Part shown: positions 55,861-64,000 of the stretch, piece after piece
How positions within the stretch are numbered: position 1 is the first letter of the stretch
How the letters are laid out: each line of letters begins with the position of its first letter
Assembly: GCF_004323635.1 (NCBI RefSeq)
Contig: NZ_CP036515.1
Location: 868,001-932,000, forward strand
Source: Lichenihabitans psoromatis
GTDB lineage: Bacteria; Pseudomonadota; Alphaproteobacteria; Rhizobiales; Beijerinckiaceae
DNA: 64,000 bases
Direction of reading: 5' to 3'
Translations under genes and position numbers: made by a program
The notes under the pieces: generated by a model
Database searches by the model: none
What the model saw: the letters and a program-made list of their open reading frames with translations, nothing else
What the model was told of the DNA's origin: nothing

Positions 55861-56595
55861 ATGGCGGTCGCGAGACTTGCCTTGCCGGCCTCGCTCGTCG
55901 TCCCGCACGGGACGACCGTCGACGTTCTGGTCCAGAGAATCCGCGCATTGATCCGGGATCGTGGCCTGGGGGTCGGCGATCCGTTGCCCACCGAGCGCGA
56001 GCTCGGCGATTATCTCTCCGCAAGCCGCAACACCGTGCGCGAGGCCCTGCGAACGCTTAAGACCTATGGGCTAATCGATGTGCGCCCGAAGGTCGGGGCC
56101 GTCATTGTCGACCGAGGCGTGGCGGCGGCCTTCGACCTTCTGTCGGCCAACATGGACGTGTCGCTCGAGACCTTTGCGGACGTGCAAGGCTTCCGTCGGA
56201 TCGTCGAGGTCGGCATCGGCGATGCCGTAATGACGGTCGGAGCGGCGGACCTCGATCAGCTCGAGGAACTGAATGCGACGATGCGAGTCGCACGCGGCAT
56301 CGAGGCGGCAGCCGAGGCCGATTTCCACTTCCACAGCGCCCTGATCGGCCTCGCCAATAATCGCACGCTCGACGAGATCTATCGCTTTCTCAAGCCGGCC
56401 GTGCTGCGCCTCATGCTACTCGGCAAGTCGCGGAGGCCGGTGATCGACGGCACCTTTCAGGAGCACGACGGCATCGTGCAGGCGGTGCGGCGGCGCGATC
56501 GCACGGCCTACGCCTACCTGGTCAGCCGTCACCTCGAATACGGCGCGCAGTTCATCAGCGCGACGGACACGGTCGCCGAACCAATCGGCGACTGA
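55861..56595 (+). CDS. GntR-family transcriptional regulator (FadR subfamily)
   Basis: 244 residues. The winged helix has GDPLPTERELGDYLSASRNT and VREALRTLKTYGLIDVR. The FadR-type helical effector domain (FCD) follows from about residue 90, with metal-binding His in EADFHFHSALIGLANN and FQEHDGI. It commonly senses sugar acids or carboxylates. It lies between the dehydratase gene and the second importer, and the TTGGTCCAA-like words at 54524-54623 are suggested targets. GTG-ATG at 55858 offers two starts. Confidence 0.9.
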   Translation: MAVARLALPASLVVPHGTTVDVLVQRIRALIRDRGLGVGDPLPTERELGDYLSASRNTVREALRTLKTYGLIDVRPKVGAVIVDRGVAAAFDLLSANMDVSLETFADVQGFRRIVEVGIGDAVMTVGAADLDQLEELNATMRVARGIEAAAEADFHFHSALIGLANNRTLDEIYRFLKPAVLRLMLLGKSRRPVIDGTFQEHDGIVQAVRRRDRTAYAYLVSRHLEYGAQFISATDTVAEPIGD

Positions 56596-56632
56596 ACGCA
56601 GAAAACAACACGATCGGGAGAGGACAACTTTC

Positions 56633-57595
56633 ATGACGAGGACATTCAAACATATCGCAGGTGCCGCTATCATTGCGGCCGGCATGATGGCCACTTCTGC
56701 CATAGCGGCGGAACTGCCCACGATCGGCGGGATCGTGTTCCAGCAAGACCAGTATTTCCGTGGAATCCAGCTCGGCCTGCAGGCCGGCGCCAAAGACCAC
56801 GCGATTCTGCTGCAGGGCAATTCGGAGTCGAAGGCCGAGAAAGAAGCGACGCTGGTCGACACCTTCGTGGCGCGTGGCGCAAAGGCCATCGTGATCGCGC
56901 CGATCAGTGCCAAGGCCTCGGTGAAAGCCCTACAGCGCGCTAACGACAAGGGTGTCAAGATCGTGCTCTACGGCACCCACATGGACGCCGACTTCCCAGT
57001 CGCGTTCATCGGCACGTCGGACAGCGACATCGGGATGGGTTCGGGCAAGATCGCGGCAAAGTTCATCAAGGACAAGCTTGGCGGCAAGGCCAATCTCGGC
57101 ATCCTGGCGTTCCGCTCGCAACTTGCCGAGCAGAGTGACGCACGCACCAACGGCTTCCTTGCCGCTGCCAAGGAGGGCACCACCATCACCACCGTGGCGC
57201 AGCAGGACGGATTTCTGGCAGAAAAGGCTGTCGCGGTTGCAAGCGACCTCATGACCGCTCATCCCGAGATCAACGTGATCTATGCGGCCAACGAGGGCGG
57301 CACGGTTGGGGCCGTCCAGGCCGTGCGGCGGGCCGGTAAGCAAGGCAAGGTCTTCGTGTTCGGCACCGACGGATCCGAGCAACTTGCCAACTTCCTGCTC
57401 GACCCCGACGGTGTGCTGATCGCGACGACCGCGCAGCAGCCAGTCGAGGTCGGCAAGGATGCAATTCAGACCGCACTCCAGGCTATCGACGGCAAGCCGG
57501 TCGACAAGCAGGTCCTGGTTCCGGCCCTGCCGCTCGCCCGAGACGACAAGGCCGGCATCGAGGCCTTCCTGGCCAGCGCCAAGTCGGTGCAGTGA
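56633..57595 (+). CDS. Sugar ABC transporter substrate-binding protein, system 2
   Basis: 320 residues from MTRTFKHIAGAAIIAAGMMA, with GGGAGAGGAC upstream. The signal peptide is cleaved near SAIAAELP. It has the ribose-binding-type fold with GGIVFQQDQYFRGIQLGLQA and YAANEGGTVGAVQAVRRAGK. It is not closely similar to the system 1 binding protein, so the two importers probably take different substrates. The ATPase gene follows after 40 bp. Confidence 0.92.
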   Translation: MTRTFKHIAGAAIIAAGMMATSAIAAELPTIGGIVFQQDQYFRGIQLGLQAGAKDHAILLQGNSESKAEKEATLVDTFVARGAKAIVIAPISAKASVKALQRANDKGVKIVLYGTHMDADFPVAFIGTSDSDIGMGSGKIAAKFIKDKLGGKANLGILAFRSQLAEQSDARTNGFLAAAKEGTTITTVAQQDGFLAEKAVAVASDLMTAHPEINVIYAANEGGTVGAVQAVRRAGKQGKVFVFGTDGSEQLANFLLDPDGVLIATTAQQPVEVGKDAIQTALQAIDGKPVDKQVLVPALPLARDDKAGIEAFLASAKSVQ

Positions 57596-57635
57596 AGGCG
57601 GCCTCGCGCCAAGCCGCTCTCGCCATGGCCCATCC

Positions 57636-59144
57636 ATGACCCTGGGCGCCATCGAGCTCGACGGCATCGCCAAGGCCTATGGGCCGACCTTGGCGCTGGC
57701 GCCGTTCACCCACAGGTTCGAACCCGGCCGCGTGCATGCTCTGATGGGCAAGAACGGGTCGGGCAAATCGACCCTCATCAAGATCCTGGCCGGGGCGGTG
57801 CAGCCCACCCTCGGTCGGCTGACCATCAGCGGGCATCCGGTGGCGTTCGACAGTCCCAGCGACGCTTTTACGGCCGGCATCGTCACGGTCCATCAGGAAT
57901 TGTCGCTCGTTCCCATACTGTCGGTTGGCGAAAACATCTACCTGGGGCGTCTGCCGCAGCGACGCATCCTAGGCCGCAGCGTGGTCGACTGGCCGCGCAT
58001 CCACGCCGATGCCACGCGCCTGTTGCACGGCATGGGCCTCGACATCGATTCCAAGGCCCCCGTAGGCTCGCTCAGCGTTGGCCAGCAGCAAGTTGTGGAG
58101 ATCGTCAAGGCGATGTCCTACTCGCCCGCCATCCTGCTCCTCGACGAGCCGACGTCCGCGCTCGCCTCGCGCGAGGTCGACCTCCTGTTCGAGCTGGTTC
58201 GGCGGCTGCGCAGCGATGGCGTGACCATGATCTACATCACGCACCGCATGAACGAACTGTTCGAGATCGCCGACACCTGCACGGTGCTGCGGGACGGAAA
58301 GTTCATCGGTACCACCGAGATGGCGGCCACGACCCCCGAGGGGATCGTCGAGATGATGTTCGGCAATGTCGCCCGCGCGGTGCGGCCTCCGCGTCGGACT
58401 GCCACATCGGGGGTGCCTGTTCTTGAAGTACGCGGCCTGACGCGCGTAGGGGCCTTTGCGGACGTATCCTTCGACCTCCATCGTGGCGAGGTGCTGGGCT
58501 TCGCTGGTCTCCTCGGCGCGGGCCGCACAGAGGTTTTGCGGGCGGCCTTCGGCGCCGATCGCTTCGATACAGGCCGTATTTTGGTGGAAGGCCAGGAGGT
58601 CCGACGCCCCTCGCTCCGCCGTATGAAGGCTCTCGGTGTCGGCTACACGCCCGAGAACCGCAAGGAGGCGGGGCTCGTTCAGGCCCGGTCGGTACACGAC
58701 AACCTCTGTCTCGCCAGCCTCGGACGCATCGCCCATCACGGTTTCATCGACCGCGCGCGCGAACAGCCCTTCGTCGACCGACAGATTCAGGGGCTCGCCA
58801 TCAAGGTGCCGAACGCCCTGCTGCCGGTGTCATCGCTCTCGGGCGGTAATCAGCAAAAGATCGTCATCGGCAACTGGCTCAATACGCAACCCAAGGTCAT
58901 GTTTTTCGACGAGCCCAGCCGCGGCATCGATGTGCAGTCCAAGCAACAGATTTTCGACATTATGTGGCGGGAGGCCGACAAGGGCCTGTCCTCGATTTTC
59001 GTGTCGAGCGAGCCCGAGGAGCTGCTGGAGGTCGCTGATCGTATCCTGGTCATGCGGCTCGGACGCATTGTGGCCGAGGTGTTCCCCGGTGCGATCACGC
59101 TCGCCGGCCTTTATCGCCTTTGCATGGAAGGACACCCGACATGA
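57636..59144 (+). CDS. Sugar ABC transporter ATP-binding protein (RbsA-type, two domains), system 2
   Basis: 502 residues from MTLGAIELDGIAKAYG. Half 1: GKNGSGKSTLIKIL, signature LSVGQQQVVEIVKAM, LLLDEPTSALASREV. Half 2: GLLGAGRTEVLRAAFG, LSGGNQQKIVIGNWL, MFFDEPSRGIDVQSKQQIFD. An upstream open frame overlaps the previous gene but has no homology. It overlaps the permease gene by 4 bp. Confidence 0.93.
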   Translation: MTLGAIELDGIAKAYGPTLALAPFTHRFEPGRVHALMGKNGSGKSTLIKILAGAVQPTLGRLTISGHPVAFDSPSDAFTAGIVTVHQELSLVPILSVGENIYLGRLPQRRILGRSVVDWPRIHADATRLLHGMGLDIDSKAPVGSLSVGQQQVVEIVKAMSYSPAILLLDEPTSALASREVDLLFELVRRLRSDGVTMIYITHRMNELFEIADTCTVLRDGKFIGTTEMAATTPEGIVEMMFGNVARAVRPPRRTATSGVPVLEVRGLTRVGAFADVSFDLHRGEVLGFAGLLGAGRTEVLRAAFGADRFDTGRILVEGQEVRRPSLRRMKALGVGYTPENRKEAGLVQARSVHDNLCLASLGRIAHHGFIDRAREQPFVDRQIQGLAIKVPNALLPVSSLSGGNQQKIVIGNWLNTQPKVMFFDEPSRGIDVQSKQQIFDIMWREADKGLSSIFVSSEPEELLEVADRILVMRLGRIVAEVFPGAITLAGLYRLCMEGHPT

Positions 59145-60136
59145 GCGACACCGCCCGTCCCGTGGCGCGGCCGCGCCGGCACATGGGCACCACCATGCTC
59201 AAGATCTACACGATGGAGGCGATCCTGCTCGTCATCGTCGCGGTCCTCGTCATCTTCGCGCCCGGCTTCGCCTCGCTCGGCAATTTCTTCAACGTGCTGC
59301 GCACCGTCTCGATGCTCGGCATCATCGCGTTCGGCATGACGGCGGTCATCATCGCTGGCGAGATCGACCTTTCGGTCGGGGCCGCCGTGGCGCTGGCGGG
59401 ATGCGTGGTCGCCTGGTTTTCAGGTGCCCTGTCGATGCACATCGGCTCGGTGGCGGCGGTGGCCATCGGCGTGCTGGTCGCCATGACAATCGGCTTCCTG
59501 ACGGGAGTCTTCACCGGCAGCATGCGCCGCTGGTTCAACGTGCCGACCTTCATCACGACGCTCGCGCTCTTCACCGCGCTGCGGGGCGCCGCGAACCTTA
59601 TCACGGGTGGCTTCCCGCTGACCGACCTGCCCGACTGGTTTGGGTTTCTCGGCGCAGGCGACCTATTTGGCGTCCCCTTCCCGGTCTACGTCTTCCTCAC
59701 CGTTTTCGTGCTGATGCACCTGCTCATGACGTTCACGAGCTTCGGCCGCGCCGTCTATGCGGTGGGTGGCAATGCCGAGGCCGCTCGCCTGTCGGGCATC
59801 GACGTCTTCTTCGTCAAGACCATGACGCTCGCCATGACCGGGGTGCTCACCGCCGTTACCGGAACGCTCATCGCCTCGCAGATCGGGTCGGGCACCGGCA
59901 ACACGGCGACCGGAATGGAACTCGACGTGATCGCCGCGACGATCATCGGGGGGACCAGCCTGTTCGGCGGCAAGGGCCGCGTCTGGGGTACTTTGCTCGG
60001 CGTGCTGCTGCTGGGCTGCATCACCAACGGGATGACGCTGCTCGATGTCTCCGAATACTGGCAATATGTCGTGCGTGGCGCCATCATCCTCGGCGCGGTC
60101 CTGTTGAACCAAGTGTTGGACACGGCGGATCGTTAA
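59141..60136 (+). CDS. Sugar ABC transporter permease (RbsC-type), system 2
   Basis: 331 residues from MSDTARPVARPRRHMGTTML. The signatures GEIDLSVGAAVALAGCVV, AVGGNAEAARLSGIDV and IGGTSLFGGKGRVWGTLLG are present. About nine helices. It completes importer 2 and ends the locus; no catabolic gene follows in the same direction. Confidence 0.93.
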   Translation: MSDTARPVARPRRHMGTTMLKIYTMEAILLVIVAVLVIFAPGFASLGNFFNVLRTVSMLGIIAFGMTAVIIAGEIDLSVGAAVALAGCVVAWFSGALSMHIGSVAAVAIGVLVAMTIGFLTGVFTGSMRRWFNVPTFITTLALFTALRGAANLITGGFPLTDLPDWFGFLGAGDLFGVPFPVYVFLTVFVLMHLLMTFTSFGRAVYAVGGNAEAARLSGIDVFFVKTMTLAMTGVLTAVTGTLIASQIGSGTGNTATGMELDVIAATIIGGTSLFGGKGRVWGTLLGVLLLGCITNGMTLLDVSEYWQYVVRGAIILGAVLLNQVLDTADR

Positions 60137-60436
60137 GCCTGTCGCATGAGACGGCGCCGGAGCCCCATGGAATTTCGCCCGCGAGCCTGAAACTCGGCGA
60201 CCTGGATTGCCGACAATCGCGATCCCGTCTCATCGTGAACGCGGCAGCCGCAGCGATCGACTCGGCATTGGATGCGATGGGATCACACGTATCATGTCCC
60301 ATCAGATCGCGGCCAACGTCGCGGCGGGGCCGCTGTTGCTGCTTCTGTTGGTCTACGAATCGCCGTAGATCCCGGTCCACCTCGTCATGCAAGCGTCGCG
60401 CTTCAAAGCAGACCGCGTTTTCCGAATTATCGTCTG
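60137..60436. other. Gene-free spacer after the second importer
   Basis: No supported frame. It is the converging end of importer 2 and the broken LysR gene; no hairpin of note was found. Confidence 0.4.
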
Positions 60437-61323
60437 CTACTTTACAGAAACAGCTCGCGAGCCTGCTCGTACATTTCGAGCACTTCGTCGATTAGAAAAA
60501 CGGTTAGTCGGATTATTTCTGTCGCGCCTGCGGGTCAGCATGAACACCTCCTTGCTCGGAGGTACCCGGCCAAGGTGGCAAGGCCTCAACACAGGGTCGC
60601 TGCGGCCGATATAATGAAGGATAGCGGCGAGTCCGACTCCGGATCGCGCAGCAATCGATTGGGCAAATTGGTCGGTTGTGCGAAAAGCTAAACGGAGGCT
60701 CGAGAAGTGTCGCCCCAACCAGACCGCTTCGGGCAAATACCGATTCGCCTCGTCGAACCCGATGAAGACCGGATCGGCCCCCGCTTCGATGGAGCGACAG
60801 GCTTCCTCTGTTCCATAGAACCGGTAACCAGTCACAAGAGAAAGCGCCAACACGTCGCCATCCCCAAATCGCCTGAAGCGGATGGCCTTATCCGCCTCAT
60901 GCCGCTCCAAGCTGATGGACGGTGGTTTGCGGCCAGTTCAATATCGAGTTTTGCAAATCGCGCCGCCAATACCGCGACGCGTGAGGCTAGGAAGCCGTTC
61001 AACATCGCGGGCGATGTGTTGATCCGCAGCAAGCCGGCAGGTGCTCCATTCGACATGCCGCGACCCAGAATCTGCGCCGCATGTTCCATGTCGCTCGCCG
61101 CTTCCAGCGCATTCGTCCCCGCTGACGTAAGGACATAACCTTCGGGTCGCCGCTCGACGAGCTTGTCTCCGAGACTCTCCTCGAGAGACCGGAGTCGGCG
61201 TGAGATCGTGGAGTGGTTCATTGCCAGCGTTCGTGCCGCAGCAGACAGACTGCCGTGGCGCGCGAGCGCCAGGAAGATCCGCACGTCCCGCCAGTCGATC
61301 TATGTGCGTTTCTGATCAGCCAT
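60437..61323 (-). pseudogene. Broken LysR-family regulator gene
   Basis: An ATG at 61323 opens MADQKRT and then meets a TAG; the frame continues IDWRDVRIFLALARHGSLSA and AARTLAMNHSTISRRLRSLE, a normal LysR headpiece. A frameshift near 60900 is needed to continue into DVLALSLVTGYRFYGTEEAC and LAFRTTDQFAQSIAARSGVG in the effector domain. One stop and one frameshift mean it is inactive. It is divergent from the truncated SDR gene at 61405 and was probably its regulator. Confidence 0.85.
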
Positions 61324-61404
61324 TGATCAAAGATAGCGAATTTCCTGGCCTACGAAACCGCCTTAGAGACTGGCGACAACAGAACCTTGAAGGAAGATGC
61401 AGCA

Positions 61405-62031
61405 ATGGCAGAAATTAAAAAGCTCGCGATCGTCACCGGCGCCTCTCAGGGGCTGGGTGAAGGCATCGTGAGGGGATTCCGTGCCCTCGGCTACGGCGTC
61501 GTCGCCACTTCCCGCTCGATCCGCTCCTCGACCGATCCGGATTTGATAACTGTTGCCGGCGACATCGGCGATGCTGCCACCGGCAAGCGCGTTGTCGCGG
61601 CAGCCCTCGAGAAGTTCGGTCGCATCGACACACTGGTGAACAATGCGGGCGTCTTCATCGGCAAACCCTTCACCGACTATACAGAGGACGACTATCGTCT
61701 CGTTTTGAAGACCAATCTCGATGGCTTCTTCTTCATCACCCAACAGTTCATTCCTGTGATGCTCAAGCAGGGAACTGATCATGTTATCCAGATCACGGCG
61801 TCAACCGCCGAGTTCGCCAGCTCGCGCTTTCCGTCGGGCCTAGCCATGCTGACGATGGGCGGCCTCAATGCGGCAACTCGCGCCCTTGCGATCGAATATG
61901 TGAAACAAGGCATCCGCGTGAACGCCGTCGCGCCGGGCGTCATCAAGACGCCGACCGCCGGACGCTCAAGGCTGCCGCCCGAGAAGCCGCCGTCGTCATA
62001 CAAATCCCGAAGGAGGCGCCAGCCCTCATAG
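61405..62031 (+). pseudogene. SDR-family oxidoreductase gene, 3' end lost and fused to recombinase antisense
   Basis: MAEIKKLAIVTGASQGLGEG starts a normal SDR; the catalytic NNAG is present but the Tyr-x3-Lys region is altered ([13 protein letters not shown]), so activity may already have been lost. AAGGAAG precedes the ATG. Homology ends at GVIKTPT near 61957. The rest ([20 protein letters not shown]) is the antisense of the serine recombinase gene, so about 55-60 residues of the SDR are missing. It is divergent from the broken LysR gene. Confidence 0.8.
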
Positions 62032-62225
62032 GCCTGACTCTTGACATAGGCTTCGGCGGCCTCGCGCTGGTTGTCGAGCGAGTTGAATTCCTGCTCGAGC
62101 CCGTTCTCGGTCGATTTGCGGGTGTAGATGGCGCAGCGGAGCGGCTTGGGAGCCCCTCCCCTGTCTCCGCTCGCAAGCGGCTGCTGGTCGCGACCATGGC
62201 GGGCGTGAGTGCTGTGGATGCTCAC
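61957..62225 (-). pseudogene. Large serine recombinase, N-terminal fragment
   Basis: About 89 residues remain: [16 protein letters not shown], then [20 protein letters not shown] and [13 protein letters not shown] of the resolvase domain with the catalytic Ser in YTRKS, ending at [12 protein letters not shown]. After 61957 the sequence is the SDR gene. The rest of the recombinase (normally more than 500 residues) is absent. Its start overlaps the DUF2924 stop by 4 bp, showing the original gene order DUF3489-DUF2924-recombinase. Confidence 0.87.
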
Positions 62226-62779
62226 AATGCGCCTGCCTTATGGCTCGGCACGATGAGTGTCTCAGAACTTGCGCTCGACGCACCAGGCTTATCGCGCAAA
62301 CCGAAGAACCGCGGGCCGTTCCAGCGCGTGCCCGTGATGGCGCGGGCCACTTCAGAAAGGCTCGTATAGCGGTTGCTTTCCCACGTGAAGCCATCGGCCA
62401 CCACAAGGACCCGATGCATCGTCCCGAGATGTTCGCGCACCAGCAGCGTTCCGGGTTTAAGACCCCGGATCGGCGGCACCGGTGGTACCGTGGGCACCGC
62501 TTTGGCGCTGCGTTTTTCCGCGGCGTCGCGCTGACGGGCGTTGGCCTTGGCGATCTTGTCGAGAAAGCGCACCGCCTCGGGATCAAGGTCACCCAAGACC
62601 TTGGCCTGCAGGCGATAGGCTAGCAGGCGCAGCAGCAGCGGCCGGGTCAGGGTGGCAGGAGCTGGGCAGCGTAGCCGCTGCCGCCAGCGGCTGCGGAGGT
62701 TGTGAAGGTCGAGATCATGCAGGGACGCGATCTCTCGGCCGAGAGCGGTGTCAGGGTCCGTCGGCGCAAGGTTGGACAT
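62222..62779 (-). CDS. DUF2924 domain protein
   Basis: 185 residues from [20 protein letters not shown]; earlier Met codons exist. The N-terminal helical part has [20 protein letters not shown] and [19 protein letters not shown]; the C-terminal part has [20 protein letters not shown] and [20 protein letters not shown], matching DUF2924. It is almost always encoded directly before a large serine recombinase, and may assist site choice or DNA binding. The function is unproven. Confidence 0.85.
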   Translation of the reverse strand: MSNLAPTDPDTALGREIASLHDLDLHNLRSRWRQRLRCPAPATLTRPLLLRLLAYRLQAKVLGDLDPEAVRFLDKIAKANARQRDAAEKRSAKAVPTVPPVPPIRGLKPGTLLVREHLGTMHRVLVVADGFTWESNRYTSLSEVARAITGTRWNGPRFFGLRDKPGASSASSETLIVPSHKAGAL

Positions 62780-62825
62780 CGGTTCAGGGCAGATCATGGA
62801 GGGCTTAGCCAGCATCGGCATGGCC

Positions 62826-63431
62826 TCACGCGGCGCCGCTTGCCGGGCACATGCGCGCAACAAGCACGCGCGTCGTAAGCCGGTAGCAGGTTACACCAGA
62901 CGCAGTGCGGTCCTTGTCGAGATGGTGCCCCTTCTTGCGCAGACCGGTCAGCGCCGCCCGGACCGTATGCGGCAGCCATCCGGTTGCGACCATGATGGCC
63001 GCAACGGTCGTACCCTCGTCCCGCCGCAGCATATCGACCAACATGGCTTGCTTCGTTCCGGGCCAGAGCTGCGAGCGGGTAATTTGAACGGGAGAGGCCT
63101 GATCTCCTCCGCAATCAGTATCACCCGCCGCGGCATCCGACGTCGTCAGCTCGCCACCCTCTGGTGAAGATTCAAGCGCATCTTCAGCGATGCCCAGCGC
63201 CGCCAACCCGGCAGCCGTGATACGAAGTCCGACCGCCTCGCCCACCTCGGTCACCGACCAGTGCGGTTGGTCCGGCTTGACCAAGGCGTGCTCGGCCAAA
63301 CCGGCTGCAGTAAGCCGCGTGACCAGCCTTTCGAGTGCCTTGCCGAACAGCCGTTCAGGGCGAACAAGAAGGTGTTGGTCGTGCTGGGCTGCAGCGCTCA
63401 ACAGCACCAGCTGGGTGTCGGATAGCGTCAT
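62826..63431 (-). CDS. DUF3489 domain protein
   Basis: 201 residues from MTLSDTQLVLLSAAAQHDQH with AAGGAAC upstream. The C-terminal DUF3489 domain contains TKQAMLVDMLRRDEGTTVAA and ATGWLPHTVRAALTGLRKKG, a winged-helix-like arrangement, so DNA binding is likely. It is the first gene of the DUF3489-DUF2924-recombinase cassette, 46 bp before DUF2924. Confidence 0.85.
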   Translation of the reverse strand: MTLSDTQLVLLSAAAQHDQHLLVRPERLFGKALERLVTRLTAAGLAEHALVKPDQPHWSVTEVGEAVGLRITAAGLAALGIAEDALESSPEGGELTTSDAAAGDTDCGGDQASPVQITRSQLWPGTKQAMLVDMLRRDEGTTVAAIMVATGWLPHTVRAALTGLRKKGHHLDKDRTASGVTCYRLTTRVLVARMCPASGAA

Positions 63432-63852
63432 CGTTAAGTTCCTTTGTCGCACGGGACGACCCTCGCGGCCGCCACCAGCACGACCCCGCGAACCAGGGTC
63501 AGCAGGGCAGGAACCCGCCGCTTCGATCAGCAGCTTGGGTCCGAGCAGTTCCGCTCCAATCCGAGCTGAAGTCCACTCCTGTTCGGCGCATGAGCGATGA
63601 TTCTGGATGTGCTGAGCTTGCGGGACGCGAACCTTGGTCTCCGCAACCGCGCAAACCGGTCTCCAAACGAGGACCAGCGTTCGGCTCGGAAAGCCCAACA
63701 GGCAACCCGGAGAAATAGCCTTAAAGCAGGCCTCTTAACGGCCGGTATTTGGGCCCCAGAGAGAGCAGCGGCACGAAGCCATTTCGCCCAAGGTCCTGAT
63801 AACGCGGAAGTCTCCCGCCAAAATGGACATCCGCCTGTTCGGGGAGATTGCG
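63432..63852. other. Gene-free region between the recombinase cassette and the tRNA
   Basis: No supported gene. If the cassette belonged to an element integrated at the tRNA, its attachment site would be expected here or at the tRNA 3' end. I searched by eye for a second copy of the tRNA 3' part within the window and found none. Confidence 0.4.
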
Positions 63853-63928
63853 TGGTGGGCCGGGCAGGACTCGAACCTGCAACCAGACCGTTATGAGCGG
63901 TCGGCTCTAACCATTGAGCTACCGGCCC
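63853..63928 (-). tRNA. tRNA with CAT anticodon, probably tRNA-Ile2 (lysidine type)
   Basis: The 76-nt cloverleaf reads GGGCCGG acceptor, GCTC/GAGC D-arm, GACCG-CTCATAA-CGGTC anticodon arm, GCAGG/CCTGC T-arm, and an encoded CCA. The loop CTCATAA gives anticodon CAT. The GCTCATAA context and the GGGCC acceptor resemble the isoleucine-2 tRNA, whose C34 is modified by TilS, more than elongator tRNA-Met. Reads on the minus strand. Confidence 0.9.
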
Positions 63929-64000
63929 ACGCGGCCGAGGATCGGAACCCAAGGGCATCCGACGCCGAAGACGTATCGCCGATCGGACCTGGATGCAACG

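Noticed and set aside
58636..60495. Plus-strand open frame of 619 codons over the importer 2 ATPase and permease genes
   Set aside because: A different frame of two well-supported genes; the product is His/Arg-rich and without homology.
63432..64000. Attachment-site repeat of the tRNA gene
   Set aside because: No second copy of the tRNA 3' end was found in the window; a partner site, if any, lies outside.

Overview
The window is GC-rich, and its gene content points to an alphaproteobacterium of the Hyphomicrobiales, perhaps near Beijerinckiaceae, Methylobacteriaceae or Bosea. The reasons are a stress-gene island of BON, PRC-barrel, CbpA/CbpM, UspA and baeRF-like genes, a recombinase/DUF2924/DUF3489 cassette, and many solute-binding ABC systems. 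This placement is inference; no rRNA or marker gene is present to fix the genus.

Layout. (1) 1-7.6 kb, minus strand: one apparent operon in transcription order glutamate-decarboxylase-like enzyme, GadC-like antiporter, periplasmic asparaginase, aspartate 4-decarboxylase, aspartate:alanine antiporter (cut by the window edge). It would turn asparagine into aspartate and then alanine + CO2, consuming a proton and exchanging substrate for product. (2) 7.7-32 kb: a stress island with two BON-type genes (one decayed), two PRC-barrel genes (one decayed), a PAS histidine kinase, a second-copy-style groESL, clpB, cbpA-cbpM, two zinc alcohol dehydrogenases, an aldehyde dehydrogenase, a universal stress protein, a baeRF-like protein and an AI-2E-type permease. 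A degenerate element of about 35 bp (core RACTATGCGNAAATGC) recurs between these genes, mostly 85-190 bp upstream of start codons and in a consistent orientation. An IS3-family element has split a PAS gene, which can be rebuilt exactly from the flanks. (3) 32-33.7 kb: debris of an IS407-type element and a LysR gene. (4) 33.7-42.6 kb, minus strand: a LysR regulator and an eight-gene transport and catabolism operon (spermidine/putrescine-type ABC importer, amine oxidase, HAD hydrolase, GMC oxidoreductase), followed by an intact IS407-type element with a 4-bp target duplication. (5) 44.3-47.1 kb: a MarR-controlled operon with an MFS exporter, a small membrane protein and an isochorismatase-like hydrolase. 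(6) 47.4-60.1 kb: a carbohydrate locus with LacI and GntR regulators, two complete ribose-type ABC importers, a metallo-beta-lactamase-fold hydrolase, an SDR dehydrogenase and a mannonate-dehydratase-like enzyme. These can be read as an oxidative sugar route (sugar, lactone, sugar acid, keto-deoxy acid). (7) 60.4-64 kb: a broken LysR gene, then an SDR gene and a serine recombinase that were truncated at the same point, the DUF2924 and DUF3489 partner genes of that recombinase, and a tRNA with CAT anticodon (probably Ile2).

No CRISPR array, rRNA, or recognisable phage or defence system was seen. The best candidates for something not yet described are the dispersed stress-island element, the two-importer sugar locus with its predicted operators, and the eight-gene amine/alcohol operon.
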